Shown: positions 25,587 through 34,484, counted from the first letter of the stretch. The stretch: 64,000 nt of DNA from Burkholderia sp. Ax-1724 (GCF_011752995.1 NZ_VWWL01000027.1:41705-105704); one strand, 5' to 3'. A program made the numbers and translations. Notes: a model not told the origin generated them from the letters alone.

Positions 25587-26060
25587 TTAGCCGACCACGA
25601 ACAGCGGTTGGCCGTATTCGACCGCCTGGCCGTTTTCGACGAGGATTTCCTTGACCACGCCGGACTTGTCCGATTCGATCTCGTTCAAGAGCTTCATCGC
25701 TTCGATGATGCAGATGGTCTGGCCTTCCTTGACCGTGTCGCCGACCTGCACGAACGGATCGGCGCCCGGCGACGGCGCGCGGTAGAACGTGCCGACCATC
25801 GGCGACGTCACGACGTGACCCTGCGGCGCGGCGGCGGCCGGTGCCGCCGCCGCGGCTGCCGTGGCGGCCGACGCTTCGCCCGCCGCGGCCGGTGCCGGCG
25901 GCGCGAATTGCGGAGCCGCGTACGAGGCGGACGGTTGCACGTAAACCGGCGGCGCATTCTTGACGATGCGGACCTTGCCTTCGCCCTCGGTTACTTCGAG
26001 TTCGGAGATGCCGGACTCCGAGACGAGGTCGATCAGAGTTTTGAGTTTACGTAGATCCAT
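25587..26060 (-). CDS. accB: Acetyl-CoA carboxylase, biotin carboxyl carrier protein
   Basis: Carries biotin on Lys123 in the EAMKL motif (120-124). The start is the ATG at 26060 after AAAGGGGC, giving 157 aa; the longer frame reaching 26210 only overlaps aroQ. Domains: N-terminal dimerisation region (1-35), an Ala/Pro linker (40-80), then the biotinyl domain (VTSPMVGTFYRAPSPGADPFV with the thumb loop). Part of the aroQ-accB-accC-prmA run on the minus strand. Confidence 0.97.
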   Translation of the reverse strand: MDLRKLKTLIDLVSESGISELEVTEGEGKVRIVKNAPPVYVQPSASYAAPQFAPPAPAAAGEASAATAAAAAAPAAAAPQGHVVTSPMVGTFYRAPSPGADPFVQVGDTVKEGQTICIIEAMKLLNEIESDKSGVVKEILVENGQAVEYGQPLFVVG

Positions 26061-26136
26061 CAGGTTGCCCCTTTCAATGCGTAGTGTGCCGGCCCGTGCA
26101 AGCGCAGTAGCCGGCTCAAATTGGACGTGTTTGGAT

Positions 26137-26592
26137 TCAGCCGCGCGGCGAGCCGGCCGCGAGCCGGTCGAGCGCGAATTCGAGTGCGTACAGATACCCC
26201 TTCCAGCCAAAGCCGTAAATCACGCTTTCAGCCAGGTCGGAGAAATACGAGTGATGCCTGAACGGTTCGCGGCGATGCACGTTCGACAGATGAATCTCGA
26301 CGAACGGGATGCCGACCCCCGCCAGTGCGTCCCGAATCGCCACGCTCGTGTGCGTGTACGCGGCGGGATTGATCAGGATGAAATCGGTTTTTTCCGCACG
26401 GGCCGACTGGATGCGGTCGACCAGCGCGCCTTCGTGATTGCTCTGGAACGACGCCAGCTCGACGCCTGCGTCGGCTGCGCGGTCTGCCAGCGCCTGATCG
26501 ATCTGCGGCAGGGTCACGTGACCGTAGACCTCGGATTCCCGGGTGCCGAGAAGGGTGAGGTTAGGTCCGTGCAGTACCAGCAGTCGCGTCAT
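26137..26592 (-). CDS. aroQ: Type II 3-dehydroquinate dehydratase
   Basis: Third step of the shikimate pathway. The 151-aa product begins MTRLLVLHGPNLTLLGTRE, with the catalytic Arg18 and Tyr23 in the flexible lid, the NHEG loop (52-55), and the general acid His101 in VEIHLSNV, all typical of the dodecameric type II enzyme. The gene lies immediately upstream of accB, a linkage common in proteobacteria. Confidence 0.96.
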   Translation of the reverse strand: MTRLLVLHGPNLTLLGTRESEVYGHVTLPQIDQALADRAADAGVELASFQSNHEGALVDRIQSARAEKTDFILINPAAYTHTSVAIRDALAGVGIPFVEIHLSNVHRREPFRHHSYFSDLAESVIYGFGWKGYLYALEFALDRLAAGSPRG

Positions 26593-26800
26593 GGTCGCTT
26601 CTTTTTCCGTGGAATTGCGCGCACTTTAGCGCTGATTAGAGAAACTTGTCTAGTTTCGCGCGCGTACGGAGCGCTTGCCGGCGCGGCGCGTCACCGCGCG
26701 GCGGACTCATCTTCACTCAAATCCACGGGATTCTCGCGCATTTTTACTCGTTCCGCGCGAAATCGGGTACTAAAAGGCGGCAGCAAAAGAAACCGGGAAT

Positions 26801-27361
26801 TTACAGCGTATCGAGCGTCTGACGGAGCGCCTTGGGGTCGATCTGTCCCAATTTTGTCGAGCGGATGTTGCCTTTTGCGTCGATCACGACGGTAAACGGC
26901 AAGCCGCCCGCGTTGTTGCCGAAGGCGCGCGCAAGGTCGGCGCCGCCGAAACCGGTCACGTAGATCGGATAGGCCACCTTGACCTTCTGCAGGAACGCCT
27001 CGATGTTCTTTTCCGAGTCGACGCCCAAGCCGACGAACTGGATGCCTTTCTTCTGGTACTCGCGCTGAATCTGCGACAGCTCGGGCATTTCCTCGACGCA
27101 CGGCCCGCACCACGAGGCCCAGAAGTTGACGACGACCGGGTGTCCCTTGAGCAGGCTCAGCGACTGCGGCTTGCCGTCGACGCTCGTGACCGGCGCGGCC
27201 CACAACTGCTCGACCGCGCTCCGAGGCGTGTCGGACTGCGCGCCGCCCTGCGCCGCGTACGCGGCGTCGGCATCGCGATTGAACCAGTGATTGGCCAGCA
27301 CTCCGCCGCCTGCGGCGACCAGCGCGACCACCGCGCTTGCCAGAATCCGTCTCGTGTTCAT
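26801..27361 (-). CDS. TlpA-type thiol:disulfide oxidoreductase
   Basis: Membrane-tethered periplasmic thioredoxin-like protein. The ATG at 27361 gives 186 aa with an N-terminal hydrophobic segment (ILASAVVALVAAGGGVLA) that serves as anchor or signal, then a TlpA/ResA-like fold with WASWCGPC (active-site Cys85 and Cys88) and the cis-Pro segment GGLPFTVVID. It probably reduces or maintains extracytoplasmic thiols, for example in cytochrome c maturation, but the partner is not visible here. It lies 22 bp downstream of the unknown gene at 27384-28034. Confidence 0.9.
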   Translation of the reverse strand: MNTRRILASAVVALVAAGGGVLANHWFNRDADAAYAAQGGAQSDTPRSAVEQLWAAPVTSVDGKPQSLSLLKGHPVVVNFWASWCGPCVEEMPELSQIQREYQKKGIQFVGLGVDSEKNIEAFLQKVKVAYPIYVTGFGGADLARAFGNNAGGLPFTVVIDAKGNIRSTKLGQIDPKALRQTLDTL

Positions 27362-27383
27362 TGTCGCTCTGCTTTGTTTCAGT

Positions 27384-28034
27384 TCAGTTGGTGAAGGAGG
27401 TGATTGCGCCGTCGTCGAGCAGCGCCTGCACGGCCTGCAGATTGGCCCGTGCCGTGCGGCCGCGCGCATCGGCGCGCACCGCGCCGCGCAGATCGTCGGT
27501 TTCGTATAGCGCGACGTGGATGCCGACCGGCTCCGCGTCGCGCTCGTCCGGGGGGCGCCAGAGGAAGCTCAGCGTTTCGACGTAGCCACGGCCCGCGAAA
27601 TGCCGCGTTTCCGACACGTCGTACTGGACGTTCGCGTTCAGCAGATGAATCGCGACTTCCTTCGGGTTGTCGCAGAACACCTGCAGATGCACGTCCGAAT
27701 GCTCGCCGGCCGTGCCGCCGAGCACCGCGCCGGTCAGATACGGATTGAACGGCGCGAGCCGCTCCATCCAGTCGACCGCGATCACGCGCAGCCGTCGCAG
27801 CAGCGCCGGCTGGCTGTCGCCCTGAAACAGCGATTGATACTCGCGGATTTCCGCTTCGATCTGATCGTTGTCCGGCAGCCATTCGCCGGCAACACGACTC
27901 TCGCCGACGACCTGCCGGGCCGCTTTGCGCTTCGCGGTGGCGTAGTCCAGACCGTCTTCGGCAATCATGCGGGCAGCCGCGATGGCGATTTCCTCGCGCA
28001 CGCGCTGCGGATCGAAATGTGATTTGCGGACCAT
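27384..28034 (-). CDS. Conserved hypothetical protein with nucleotidyltransferase-like motif
   Basis: 216 aa, no signal peptide or membrane segment. Residues 1-60 are helical and charged (DPQRVREEIAIAAARMIAEDGLDYATAKRKAARQV). The centre holds YLTGAVLGGTAGEHSDVHLQVF, which looks like the GG/GS...SDxDL signature of DNA polymerase beta-type nucleotidyltransferases, but the second Asp is His, so it may be catalytically degenerate. I do not recognise a named family. It is divergent from mpl (168 bp) and directly upstream of the TlpA-type gene. Confidence 0.72.
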   Translation of the reverse strand: MVRKSHFDPQRVREEIAIAAARMIAEDGLDYATAKRKAARQVVGESRVAGEWLPDNDQIEAEIREYQSLFQGDSQPALLRRLRVIAVDWMERLAPFNPYLTGAVLGGTAGEHSDVHLQVFCDNPKEVAIHLLNANVQYDVSETRHFAGRGYVETLSFLWRPPDERDAEPVGIHVALYETDDLRGAVRADARGRTARANLQAVQALLDDGAITSFTN

Positions 28035-28202
28035 CCGTCCATGATACTAGATCGAGGTTGGCGACGCGGTTCGGCGGGGTGCGGCGAACCGGCTGCGCGA
28101 GCCGCGTCGGTTACAATAGGCGTCCTTTGCAGACGGTCGTTCCGGCCGTCCTGCGGCACTCCCATCCCTCGCAAAAAAACGCCCGCGCGGCACGACAGGC
28201 TT

Positions 28203-29597
28203 ATGCACATCCACATCCTCGGCATCTGCGGCACCTTCATGGGCGGTCTCGCGGTGCTCGCGCGCAACGCAGGCCACACGGTGACCGGCTGCGACGCCGG
28301 CGTCTATCCGCCGATGAGCACGCAGCTCGAGGCGCAAGGCATCGGTCTGATCGAGGGTTACGACGCGGACCAGCTGAACGGCCTGAACGCGGACCTGTTC
28401 GTGATCGGCAACGTGGTCTCGCGCGGCAATCCGCTGATGGAAGCGATTCTCGACCGTGGCCTGCCGTACGTGTCCGGTCCGCAATGGCTCGGCGAGCACG
28501 TGCTGAACGGCAAGTGGGTGCTGGCGGTGGCGGGCACGCACGGCAAGACCACCACGAGTTCGATGCTGACCTGGCTGCTCGAAGACGCGGGCCTGAACCC
28601 CGGTTTCCTGATCGGCGGCGTGCCGCTCAATTTCGGCGTGTCGGCGCGGCTCACCGATTCGAGCTTCTTCGTGATAGAAGCCGACGAATACGACACCGCG
28701 TTCTTCGACAAACGCTCGAAGTTCGTCCATTACCGCCCCAAAACGGCGGTGCTGAACAATCTCGAATTCGATCACGCCGACATCTTCCCCGATCTCGCCG
28801 CGATCGAAACGCAGTTCCATCATCTGATCCGCACGGTGCCGGGCCTCGGGCGCGTCGTCACGAACGGCCGCGAGGACGCGCTCGAACGCGTGCTCACGCG
28901 CGGCTGCTGGAGCGAGGTCGAGCGCTTCGGCGTGCAGGGCGGCTGGGACATGCAGCCGGCCGAGCAGGGCGTGCCCGTCGACGAGCGCTTCGCCGTCTAT
29001 CACAACGGCGAGCGCGTCGGCGTGGTCGACTGGCAGGTGCAGGGCGAGCACAACCGCATGAACGCGCTGGCCGCGATCGCCGCCGCGCGCCACATCGGTG
29101 TGCCGCCCGCGCAGACCGCGAAGTCGCTGTCGGGCTTTCGCAACGTGAAGCGCCGCATGGAAGTGCGCGGCAGCGTCGACGGCGTGACCGTGTACGACGA
29201 CTTCGCGCACCACCCGACCGCGATCGAGACGACGGTGGCCGGCTTGCGCGCGCGCGTCGGCCGCGACAACACGCGGATTCTCGCGGTGCTCGAACCGCGC
29301 TCGAACACGATGAAGCTCGGCGTCATGAAAGCGCAACTGCCGGCGAGTCTCGCCGACGCCGACCTCGTGTTCGGCTACGGCGCGCCGGCCGGCCGCGACG
29401 CGCTCGGCTGGAATCTAGGCGAAGCGCTCGCGCCGCTTGGCGGCAAGGCGCAGGCATTCGCCGATCTCGACGCGCTCGTCAAAGCGGTGGTTCACGCCGC
29501 GCGCCCCGGCGATCAGGTGCTCGTGATGAGCAACGGCGGCTTCGGCGGCGTGCATCAGAAGCTGCTCGACGGCCTTGCCGCGCGAGGCGCGGCGTGA
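28203..29597 (+). CDS. mpl: UDP-N-acetylmuramate:L-alanyl-gamma-D-glutamyl-meso-diaminopimelate ligase
   Basis: Murein-recycling ligase that attaches the salvaged tripeptide to UDP-MurNAc, a Mur ligase relative. The ATG at 28203 begins MHIHILGICGTFMGGLAVLA; the upstream in-frame extension has no family support. The 464-aa product has the ATP loop GTHGKTTT (111-118), EADEYDTAFFDKRSKF (Mpl rather than MurC pattern), QGEHNRMNALAA and the DDFAHHPTAI C-terminal motif. Its recycling role fits with ampD at 12.1 kb. Its stop overlaps the next start (GTGA at 29594-29597). Confidence 0.95.
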   Translation: MHIHILGICGTFMGGLAVLARNAGHTVTGCDAGVYPPMSTQLEAQGIGLIEGYDADQLNGLNADLFVIGNVVSRGNPLMEAILDRGLPYVSGPQWLGEHVLNGKWVLAVAGTHGKTTTSSMLTWLLEDAGLNPGFLIGGVPLNFGVSARLTDSSFFVIEADEYDTAFFDKRSKFVHYRPKTAVLNNLEFDHADIFPDLAAIETQFHHLIRTVPGLGRVVTNGREDALERVLTRGCWSEVERFGVQGGWDMQPAEQGVPVDERFAVYHNGERVGVVDWQVQGEHNRMNALAAIAAARHIGVPPAQTAKSLSGFRNVKRRMEVRGSVDGVTVYDDFAHHPTAIETTVAGLRARVGRDNTRILAVLEPRSNTMKLGVMKAQLPASLADADLVFGYGAPAGRDALGWNLGEALAPLGGKAQAFADLDALVKAVVHAARPGDQVLVMSNGGFGGVHQKLLDGLAARGAA

Positions 29598-30220
29598 TTC
29601 TCTATCTGCACGGTTTCCGTTCGTCGCCGAATTCGTTCAAGGCGCGCGTCATGGCGGCGCGGCTTGCCGAGCTGGGCCGCAGCGACGAATGGTGCTGTCC
29701 GATGCTGCCGGTGTCGCCGCTGGAAACGGTCGCGCTCGTCGAGTCGCTGGTGGCCGAGGCCCGCGCGACGGGCGCGATGGCATCCGCCGCGAAGCCGGTG
29801 ACGGTGATCGGCAGCTCGCTCGGCGGCTATTTCGCCACGCACCTCGCCGAAAAGCACGGCTGGCCGGCCGTGTTGCTGAACCCGGCGGTCGTGCCGCAGC
29901 GCGATCTGAGCGCCTATCTCGGCGAGCAGCCGTTGTGGCACGGCGGCGGCAGCATCGTCGTCGAGCCGCATCATCTGGATGAGTTGCGTGCGCTCGGCAT
30001 CACGTCGATCACGCGGCCCGAACGCTATTATTTGATGGCCGCCACCGGCGACGAGGTGCTCGACTACCGCGAAATGCTCGCGCACTATCCGGGCGCGCGC
30101 ACGAAGCTGATCGAAGGCAGCGACCATGCGATCAGCGAGTTCGCGCAATACGTCGACGACGTGCTGGCGTTTTGCGACGCCAGCCACGTCGAGCCGCCGG
30201 CGCCGCGTGAGGCGGCCTGA
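29594..30220 (+). CDS. YqiA/YcfP-family alpha/beta-fold esterase
   Basis: Small cytoplasmic serine esterase. It starts at the GTG at 29594, overlapping the mpl stop by 4 bp, so it is translationally coupled; the long frame extending upstream is only a shadow of mpl. 208 aa: MILYLHGFRSSPNSFKA, nucleophile Ser75 in GSSLGG, and the catalytic His in GSDHAISEF. The length and the LHGFxSSP motif place it in the YqiA/YcfP group (E. coli YqiA sits near parE). Physiological substrate unknown. Confidence 0.87.
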   Translation: MILYLHGFRSSPNSFKARVMAARLAELGRSDEWCCPMLPVSPLETVALVESLVAEARATGAMASAAKPVTVIGSSLGGYFATHLAEKHGWPAVLLNPAVVPQRDLSAYLGEQPLWHGGGSIVVEPHHLDELRALGITSITRPERYYLMAATGDEVLDYREMLAHYPGARTKLIEGSDHAISEFAQYVDDVLAFCDASHVEPPAPREAA

Positions 30221-30352
30221 ATTGACCCCGCGGGCGCGCGTATCGCGCCGCGGACCACTACCACGAACACGTTGCCGTGCCGCGCACGCAGTGACCGATC
30301 GCAGAACGGGATCGGGCGCGCCGGCAGATGCAAGTCAGAACGAGAGTATTGA

Positions 30353-32497
30353 GTGAACGTTTTCTTCGAGGAATCGGGCAGTTTCAAGGCCGGCAGCGTG
30401 CTGTCGCGCCAGGGCGATGCGTTTCAGGTCGAGTTGCCGGGCGGGCGGCGCGCGAAGGTGCGCGCGAAGGACGTGCTGATCGAATTCGAGAAGCCGGCCG
30501 CGGCCGAATTGATGCAGCAGGCCGACGCGCTTGCGCAGGAGATCGATCTCGATTTCCTGTGGGAATGCGCGCCTGAGGACGAATTCCCGTTCGCGACGCT
30601 CGGCGCCGAGTATTTCGGCGAGAGCTTCGGCGCGGCCGAACGCGCGGCGCTCGTGCTGCGCATGCACGGCTCGCCGGTGTATTTCCGCCGCAAGGGCCGC
30701 GGCATGTATCAGCGCGCGCCGCAGGAGCAGTTGAAGATGGCGCTCGCGGGTCTCGAACGCAAGCGCCAGCAGGCGCTCGTGCAGGCACAGTACGAAGACG
30801 AGCTGAAGGAAGGCCGTCTGCCGGAAGCGTTTACCGGCAACAAGGCGCTTGCGCTGCTCACGAAGCCCGACAAGAACACGATCGAATACAAGGCGCTCGA
30901 AGGCGCCGCGGCCGCGCGCGGCATTTCGCAGGCGCGCCTGTTGCTCGAATGCGGCGCGATCGCTTCGCCGCGTGCGCTGCACGAAGCGAAATTCCTCTCC
31001 GAGTTTTTCCCGCACGGCACCGGTTTCCCGGCGGTCGCCGCCGCGAACGTGCCCGACGATCTGCCGCAGGCCGACGTCGAAGCGTTCTCGATCGACGACA
31101 TCACGACCACCGAAATCGACGACGCGTTTTCGGTCGAGCATCTGGCCGACGGTCGCGTGCGCATCGGCGTGCACATCGCCGCGCCGGCGCTCGGCATCCA
31201 GCGCGGCGACGAGGTCGACGCGATCGCGCGCGCACGGCTCTCCACCGTCTATATGCCCGGCGACAAGATCACGATGCTGCCCGACAGCGTGGTCGAAACT
31301 TTTACGCTCGGCGAGGGCGACTATCGGCCGGCGCTGTCGCTGTATGTGATCGTCAATCGCGAGACGCAGGAGATCGTCGCGAGCGAAACGCGCGCCGAGC
31401 GCGTGTTCGTGAAGAACAACCTGCGCCACAACACGCTCGACGAAGTCGTCACCGAAGAGGCACTGGCCGAAGGCGCGGGCGAGTATCCGCATAAGGACGA
31501 CATCGCGGTGCTGTGGCCGTTCGCCCAGGCGCTGTTCGAAAAGCGCCAGGCCGCGCGCGCCGGCTATGGCTTGCGCCGCGAAGTGCAGCGCAATACCGAT
31601 TTCAATTTCTACGTCGACGGCGAGCATGTCACGATCACGCCGCGCCGGCGCGGCTCGCCGCTCGACACGATCGTCGCCGAACTGGCGATTCTCGCGAACT
31701 CGTCGTGGGGCGCGTTCCTGCACGATCACGGCGTGCCGGGCATCTATCGCACGCAGCGCGCGTTCGGCGCGCCGAGCGGCCCGAAGCGCACGCGCATGCA
31801 GACCAACGCCGCGCCGCACGAAGGGCTCGGCGTCACGCAGTACGCGTGGAGCACCTCGCCGCTGCGCCGCTACGTCGACCTCGTGAACCAGTGGCAACTG
31901 ATCGCCTGCGTACAGCACGGCGTGACCGCGAAGCTGGCCGCGCCGTTCAAGCCGAAGGACGCCGATCTGTTCGCGGTCGTGCAGGGCTTCGACGACACCT
32001 ACACCGCGTACGCCGATTACCAGCGCCGCATGGAGTACTTCTGGTGTCTGCGCTGGCTCAAGCAGGAGAACCGCAAACAGGTGGTGGCGTCGGTCGTGAA
32101 GGGCGACCTCGTGCGTCTCGAAGAAATTCCGCTGCTGCTGCACGTGCCGGGCCTTGGCGTGCATGCGCGCGGCACGCGTTTGCAGATGGAAGTCATGTCG
32201 ATCGACGAGTTGACGATCGAAGCGTCGGTGCGTCTATTGCACGTGCTCGATGCACCGACCGTGACGAGCGGCGCGGAAGCCGACGAAGCGGACGAGGGCG
32301 AGGAAGAACTGCTCGACGCCGCCGACGATAGCGCCGCAAGCGAAGCCGAGGCCGAAGCCGAAGCGGGGCTCCCGGACGACAACCCCAACGGCGAGTCCGC
32401 GTCGGCCGAGGCAAACGGCGACGAGAACAACAATGGAAGCGACGGCGCAGCCAACCCCACGGACGCCGAACAACACCTCACGGAGCCGGGACGATGA
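30353..32497 (+). CDS. RNase II/RNase R (RNB) family exoribonuclease
   Basis: 714-aa 3'-5' exoribonuclease candidate starting at GTG 30353. An N-terminal OB-like region is followed by the RNB catalytic domain, whose acidic cluster is intact (SIDDITTTEIDDAFSVE near 245, then RIGVHIAAPAL). SPLRRYVDLVNQWQL is the conserved C-terminal RNB motif. The S1-like part follows from about 590. The last 80 residues are a very acidic Glu/Asp/Ala tail, unusual for this family. It ends in a 4-bp overlap with aroE (ATGA). RNase R proper would be longer at the N-terminus, so I give no symbol. Confidence 0.9.
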   Translation: MNVFFEESGSFKAGSVLSRQGDAFQVELPGGRRAKVRAKDVLIEFEKPAAAELMQQADALAQEIDLDFLWECAPEDEFPFATLGAEYFGESFGAAERAALVLRMHGSPVYFRRKGRGMYQRAPQEQLKMALAGLERKRQQALVQAQYEDELKEGRLPEAFTGNKALALLTKPDKNTIEYKALEGAAAARGISQARLLLECGAIASPRALHEAKFLSEFFPHGTGFPAVAAANVPDDLPQADVEAFSIDDITTTEIDDAFSVEHLADGRVRIGVHIAAPALGIQRGDEVDAIARARLSTVYMPGDKITMLPDSVVETFTLGEGDYRPALSLYVIVNRETQEIVASETRAERVFVKNNLRHNTLDEVVTEEALAEGAGEYPHKDDIAVLWPFAQALFEKRQAARAGYGLRREVQRNTDFNFYVDGEHVTITPRRRGSPLDTIVAELAILANSSWGAFLHDHGVPGIYRTQRAFGAPSGPKRTRMQTNAAPHEGLGVTQYAWSTSPLRRYVDLVNQWQLIACVQHGVTAKLAAPFKPKDADLFAVVQGFDDTYTAYADYQRRMEYFWCLRWLKQENRKQVVASVVKGDLVRLEEIPLLLHVPGLGVHARGTRLQMEVMSIDELTIEASVRLLHVLDAPTVTSGAEADEADEGEEELLDAADDSAASEAEAEAEAGLPDDNPNGESASAEANGDENNNGSDGAANPTDAEQHLTEPGR

Positions 32498-33357
32498 GCG
32501 GCAATCAGACGCGCGACCGCTACGCGGTCATCGGCAACCCTATCGGCCATAGCAAGTCGCCGTTCATCCACGGACGCTTCGCGGCGCAAACCGGCGAGCC
32601 GATCGACTACGGTCCTCTGCTCGCCCCGGTCGATGCGTTCGTGCCGCACGTGCGCGCGTTCATCGAGGCGGGCGGGCGCGGTCTGAACGTGACCGTGCCG
32701 TTCAAGCTCGACGCGCATGCGTTCGCGACCACGCTATCGCCGCGCGCGGCGGCGTCCGGCGCCGTGAACACACTGCGCGTCGACGCGGATGGCATCTACG
32801 GCGACAACACCGACGGCTTCGGCCTCGTGCGCGACATCGAGGTCAATCTCGGCGTGCCGCTGAAGGGCGCGCGCATCCTGCTGCTCGGCGCGGGCGGCGC
32901 GGCGCGCGGCGTCGTGCTGCCGATGCTCGACCGCGCGCCGCACACGCTGACGATCGTCAATCGCACGGCGGAAAAGGCCGAGGCGCTGGTCGAGCAGTTC
33001 GCGCAGGCCGCGCGCGACGCGCACTGCAATCTGGCGGGCGGCAGCGCGCGCGCGATCGAAGCGGGCCAGTACGACGTGATCGTCAACGCGACGGCGGGCA
33101 GCCTCGACGCGTCGCTGCCCGAGTGCGACGAGCGCGCGTTCGGCAACGGCACGCTCGCCTACGACATGATGTACGGCGCGCATCCGACGGTCTTCATGGA
33201 GCACGCGGCGAAGCTCGGCGCGCGCGGCGCGGACGGTCTCGGCATGCTGGTCGAGCAGGCCGCCGAATCGTTTTACGTGTGGCGCGGCGTGCGTCCGGAC
33301 GGCGCGCCGGTGCTCGCCGAATTGCGCGCGCTGCTGACGGCGTCGTCTCCCGCCTGA
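32494..33357 (+). CDS. aroE: Shikimate dehydrogenase
   Basis: NADP-dependent reduction of 3-dehydroshikimate. 287 aa: RYAVIGNPIGHSKSPFIH at the N-terminus (substrate-binding Ser pair), LNVTVPFK with the catalytic Lys, then the Rossmann motif LLLGAGGAARGV and NRTAEKAE, which binds the NADP phosphate. The ATG overlaps the upstream stop, so translation is coupled to the RNB gene. mtgA follows 5 bp later. Confidence 0.96.
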   Translation: MSGNQTRDRYAVIGNPIGHSKSPFIHGRFAAQTGEPIDYGPLLAPVDAFVPHVRAFIEAGGRGLNVTVPFKLDAHAFATTLSPRAAASGAVNTLRVDADGIYGDNTDGFGLVRDIEVNLGVPLKGARILLLGAGGAARGVVLPMLDRAPHTLTIVNRTAEKAEALVEQFAQAARDAHCNLAGGSARAIEAGQYDVIVNATAGSLDASLPECDERAFGNGTLAYDMMYGAHPTVFMEHAAKLGARGADGLGMLVEQAAESFYVWRGVRPDGAPVLAELRALLTASSPA

Positions 33358-33362
33358 GCGCG

Positions 33363-34097
33363 ATGACGGCGACGCGGCGCGTGAGCGGTTCGCGGGGCCA
33401 GTCCGGCCTGCTGCGCTGGCTCGCCTGGCTGATCGCAGTGTTTGCGATCGCCTGGCTCGCGACGCAGGCGTTCTACTTTGCGCAGATCGCGGTCTGGAAC
33501 GTCGTCGATCCGCGTTCGACGGCCTTCATGCGCTCGGACGCGTGGCGTCTGTCGCAGGATCGGCCGGACCTCTCGGTGCAGCGCAGCTGGGTGCCGTACG
33601 AGCAGATTTCGCGCAATCTGAAGCGCGCGATCATCGCCTCCGAAGACGCGAACTTCGTCAACAACAACGGCTACGAAACCGACGCGATTCTGCAGGCGTG
33701 GGAGCGCAACAAGGCGAAGGGCCGCATCGTGCGCGGCGGCTCGACGATCACGCAGCAGCTCGCGCGCAACCTGTTTCTGTCGCGCGAGAAGAGTTACATC
33801 CGCAAGGGGCAGGAGCTCATCATCACGTGGATGCTCGAAACGCTGATGGACAAGCAGCGCATCTTCGAGATCTATCTGAATTCGGTCGAATGGGGCAACG
33901 GCGTGTATGGTGCCGAGGCCGCCGCGCAGTACTACTACAAGACCTCGGCGAGCAAGCTCACGGCCGCGCAGTCGGCGCGGCTCGCCGTGATGCTGCCGAA
34001 TCCCCGATATTTCGACGAGCACCGCAATTCCGCCTATCTCGCGCAGCGCTCGCGCGTGATCGCGCGACGCATGGGCTCCGCCGAATTGCCCGAGTGA
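33363..34097 (+). CDS. mtgA: Monofunctional biosynthetic peptidoglycan transglycosylase
   Basis: Inner-membrane glycosyltransferase (GT51) polymerising lipid II. The ATG at 33363 gives 244 aa with one N-terminal membrane anchor (LLRWLAWLIAVFAIAWLATQAFYF), the catalytic Glu94 in AIIASEDANF, GGSTITQQLARNLFL, and the second conserved region IYLNSVEWGNGVYGAEAAA. The length is typical (about 240). The longer frame starting inside aroE is artefactual. Followed by a terminator. Confidence 0.95.
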   Translation: MTATRRVSGSRGQSGLLRWLAWLIAVFAIAWLATQAFYFAQIAVWNVVDPRSTAFMRSDAWRLSQDRPDLSVQRSWVPYEQISRNLKRAIIASEDANFVNNNGYETDAILQAWERNKAKGRIVRGGSTITQQLARNLFLSREKSYIRKGQELIITWMLETLMDKQRIFEIYLNSVEWGNGVYGAEAAAQYYYKTSASKLTAAQSARLAVMLPNPRYFDEHRNSAYLAQRSRVIARRMGSAELPE

Positions 34098-34152
34098 ATC
34101 GCCGCGCGCCACTCGTGCGCGAGCGCCCCAAACCCTGTTTTCCCGCAGTCTG

Positions 34153-34177
34153 AAGCCCGCCGCGCGCGGGCTTTTTT
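34153..34177 (+). terminator. Rho-independent terminator after mtgA
   Basis: AAGCCCGC/GCGGGCTT stem around CGCGC, followed by T residues, 55 bp after the mtgA stop. Confidence 0.85.
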
Positions 34178-34243
34178 GCGCCTGAAACCCACGCGTGCCA
34201 GGCATCGCTAAACACTTGATTGGCAACTAAAATCTCATTATTT

Positions 34244-34272
34244 GGACTCAACATTCACATATTGGTGATTCC
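34244..34272. promoter_or_regulatory. Imperfect inverted repeat, possible IclR operator
   Basis: GGACTCA (34244-34250) and TGATTCC (34266-34272) match in 6 of 7 positions as inverted arms with 15 bp between. It overlaps the -35 box of the promoter for the sugar operon, a sensible place for a repressor encoded by the first gene. Confidence 0.35.
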
Positions 34273-34290
34273 AGAAAGTCGCCCTACAAT
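34262..34290 (+). promoter_or_regulatory. Promoter of the galactose/arabinose-type operon
   Basis: TTGGTG (34262-34267) and TACAAT (34285-34290) with a 17-bp spacer, about 85 bp before the leader ORF and 190 bp before the IclR gene. Confidence 0.55.
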
Positions 34291-34376
34291 CCAGCTCAAC
34301 ATGCACCGCGATCCGGAACGCTCAGCGCTCCGGCCACGCCGGTAGCAACAGCAAAAAACTGGAGACGAGGCTCACC

Positions 34377-34457
34377 ATGCAAAGACCGCATCCTTGCGGC
34401 GTCGCAGGCATCCCTGCCGCGCACATCCCCGTCCTGTTCTCCAGTCCCGCGCGCTAA
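34377..34457 (+). CDS. Putative 26-aa leader peptide upstream of the IclR gene
   Basis: ATG at 34377 with a purine-rich GGAGACGAGG upstream, TAA at 34455-34457. The product starts MQRPHPCGVAGIPAAH and has no recognised domain. It lies between the predicted promoter and the regulator ATG (27 bp gap), a typical leader-peptide position. It could be chance; only conservation would settle it. Confidence 0.35.
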   Translation: MQRPHPCGVAGIPAAHIPVLFSSPAR

Positions 34458-34484
34458 GCGCAACACCATCGAAAGCGAATCGCC

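Larger units (their letters stand above)
34098..34484. other. 387-bp mtgA-iclR spacer
   Basis: Contains the mtgA terminator (34153-34177), an imperfect inverted repeat (34244-34272), a promoter (34262-34290) and a 26-codon leader frame (34377-34457), each listed separately. Confidence 0.7.
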
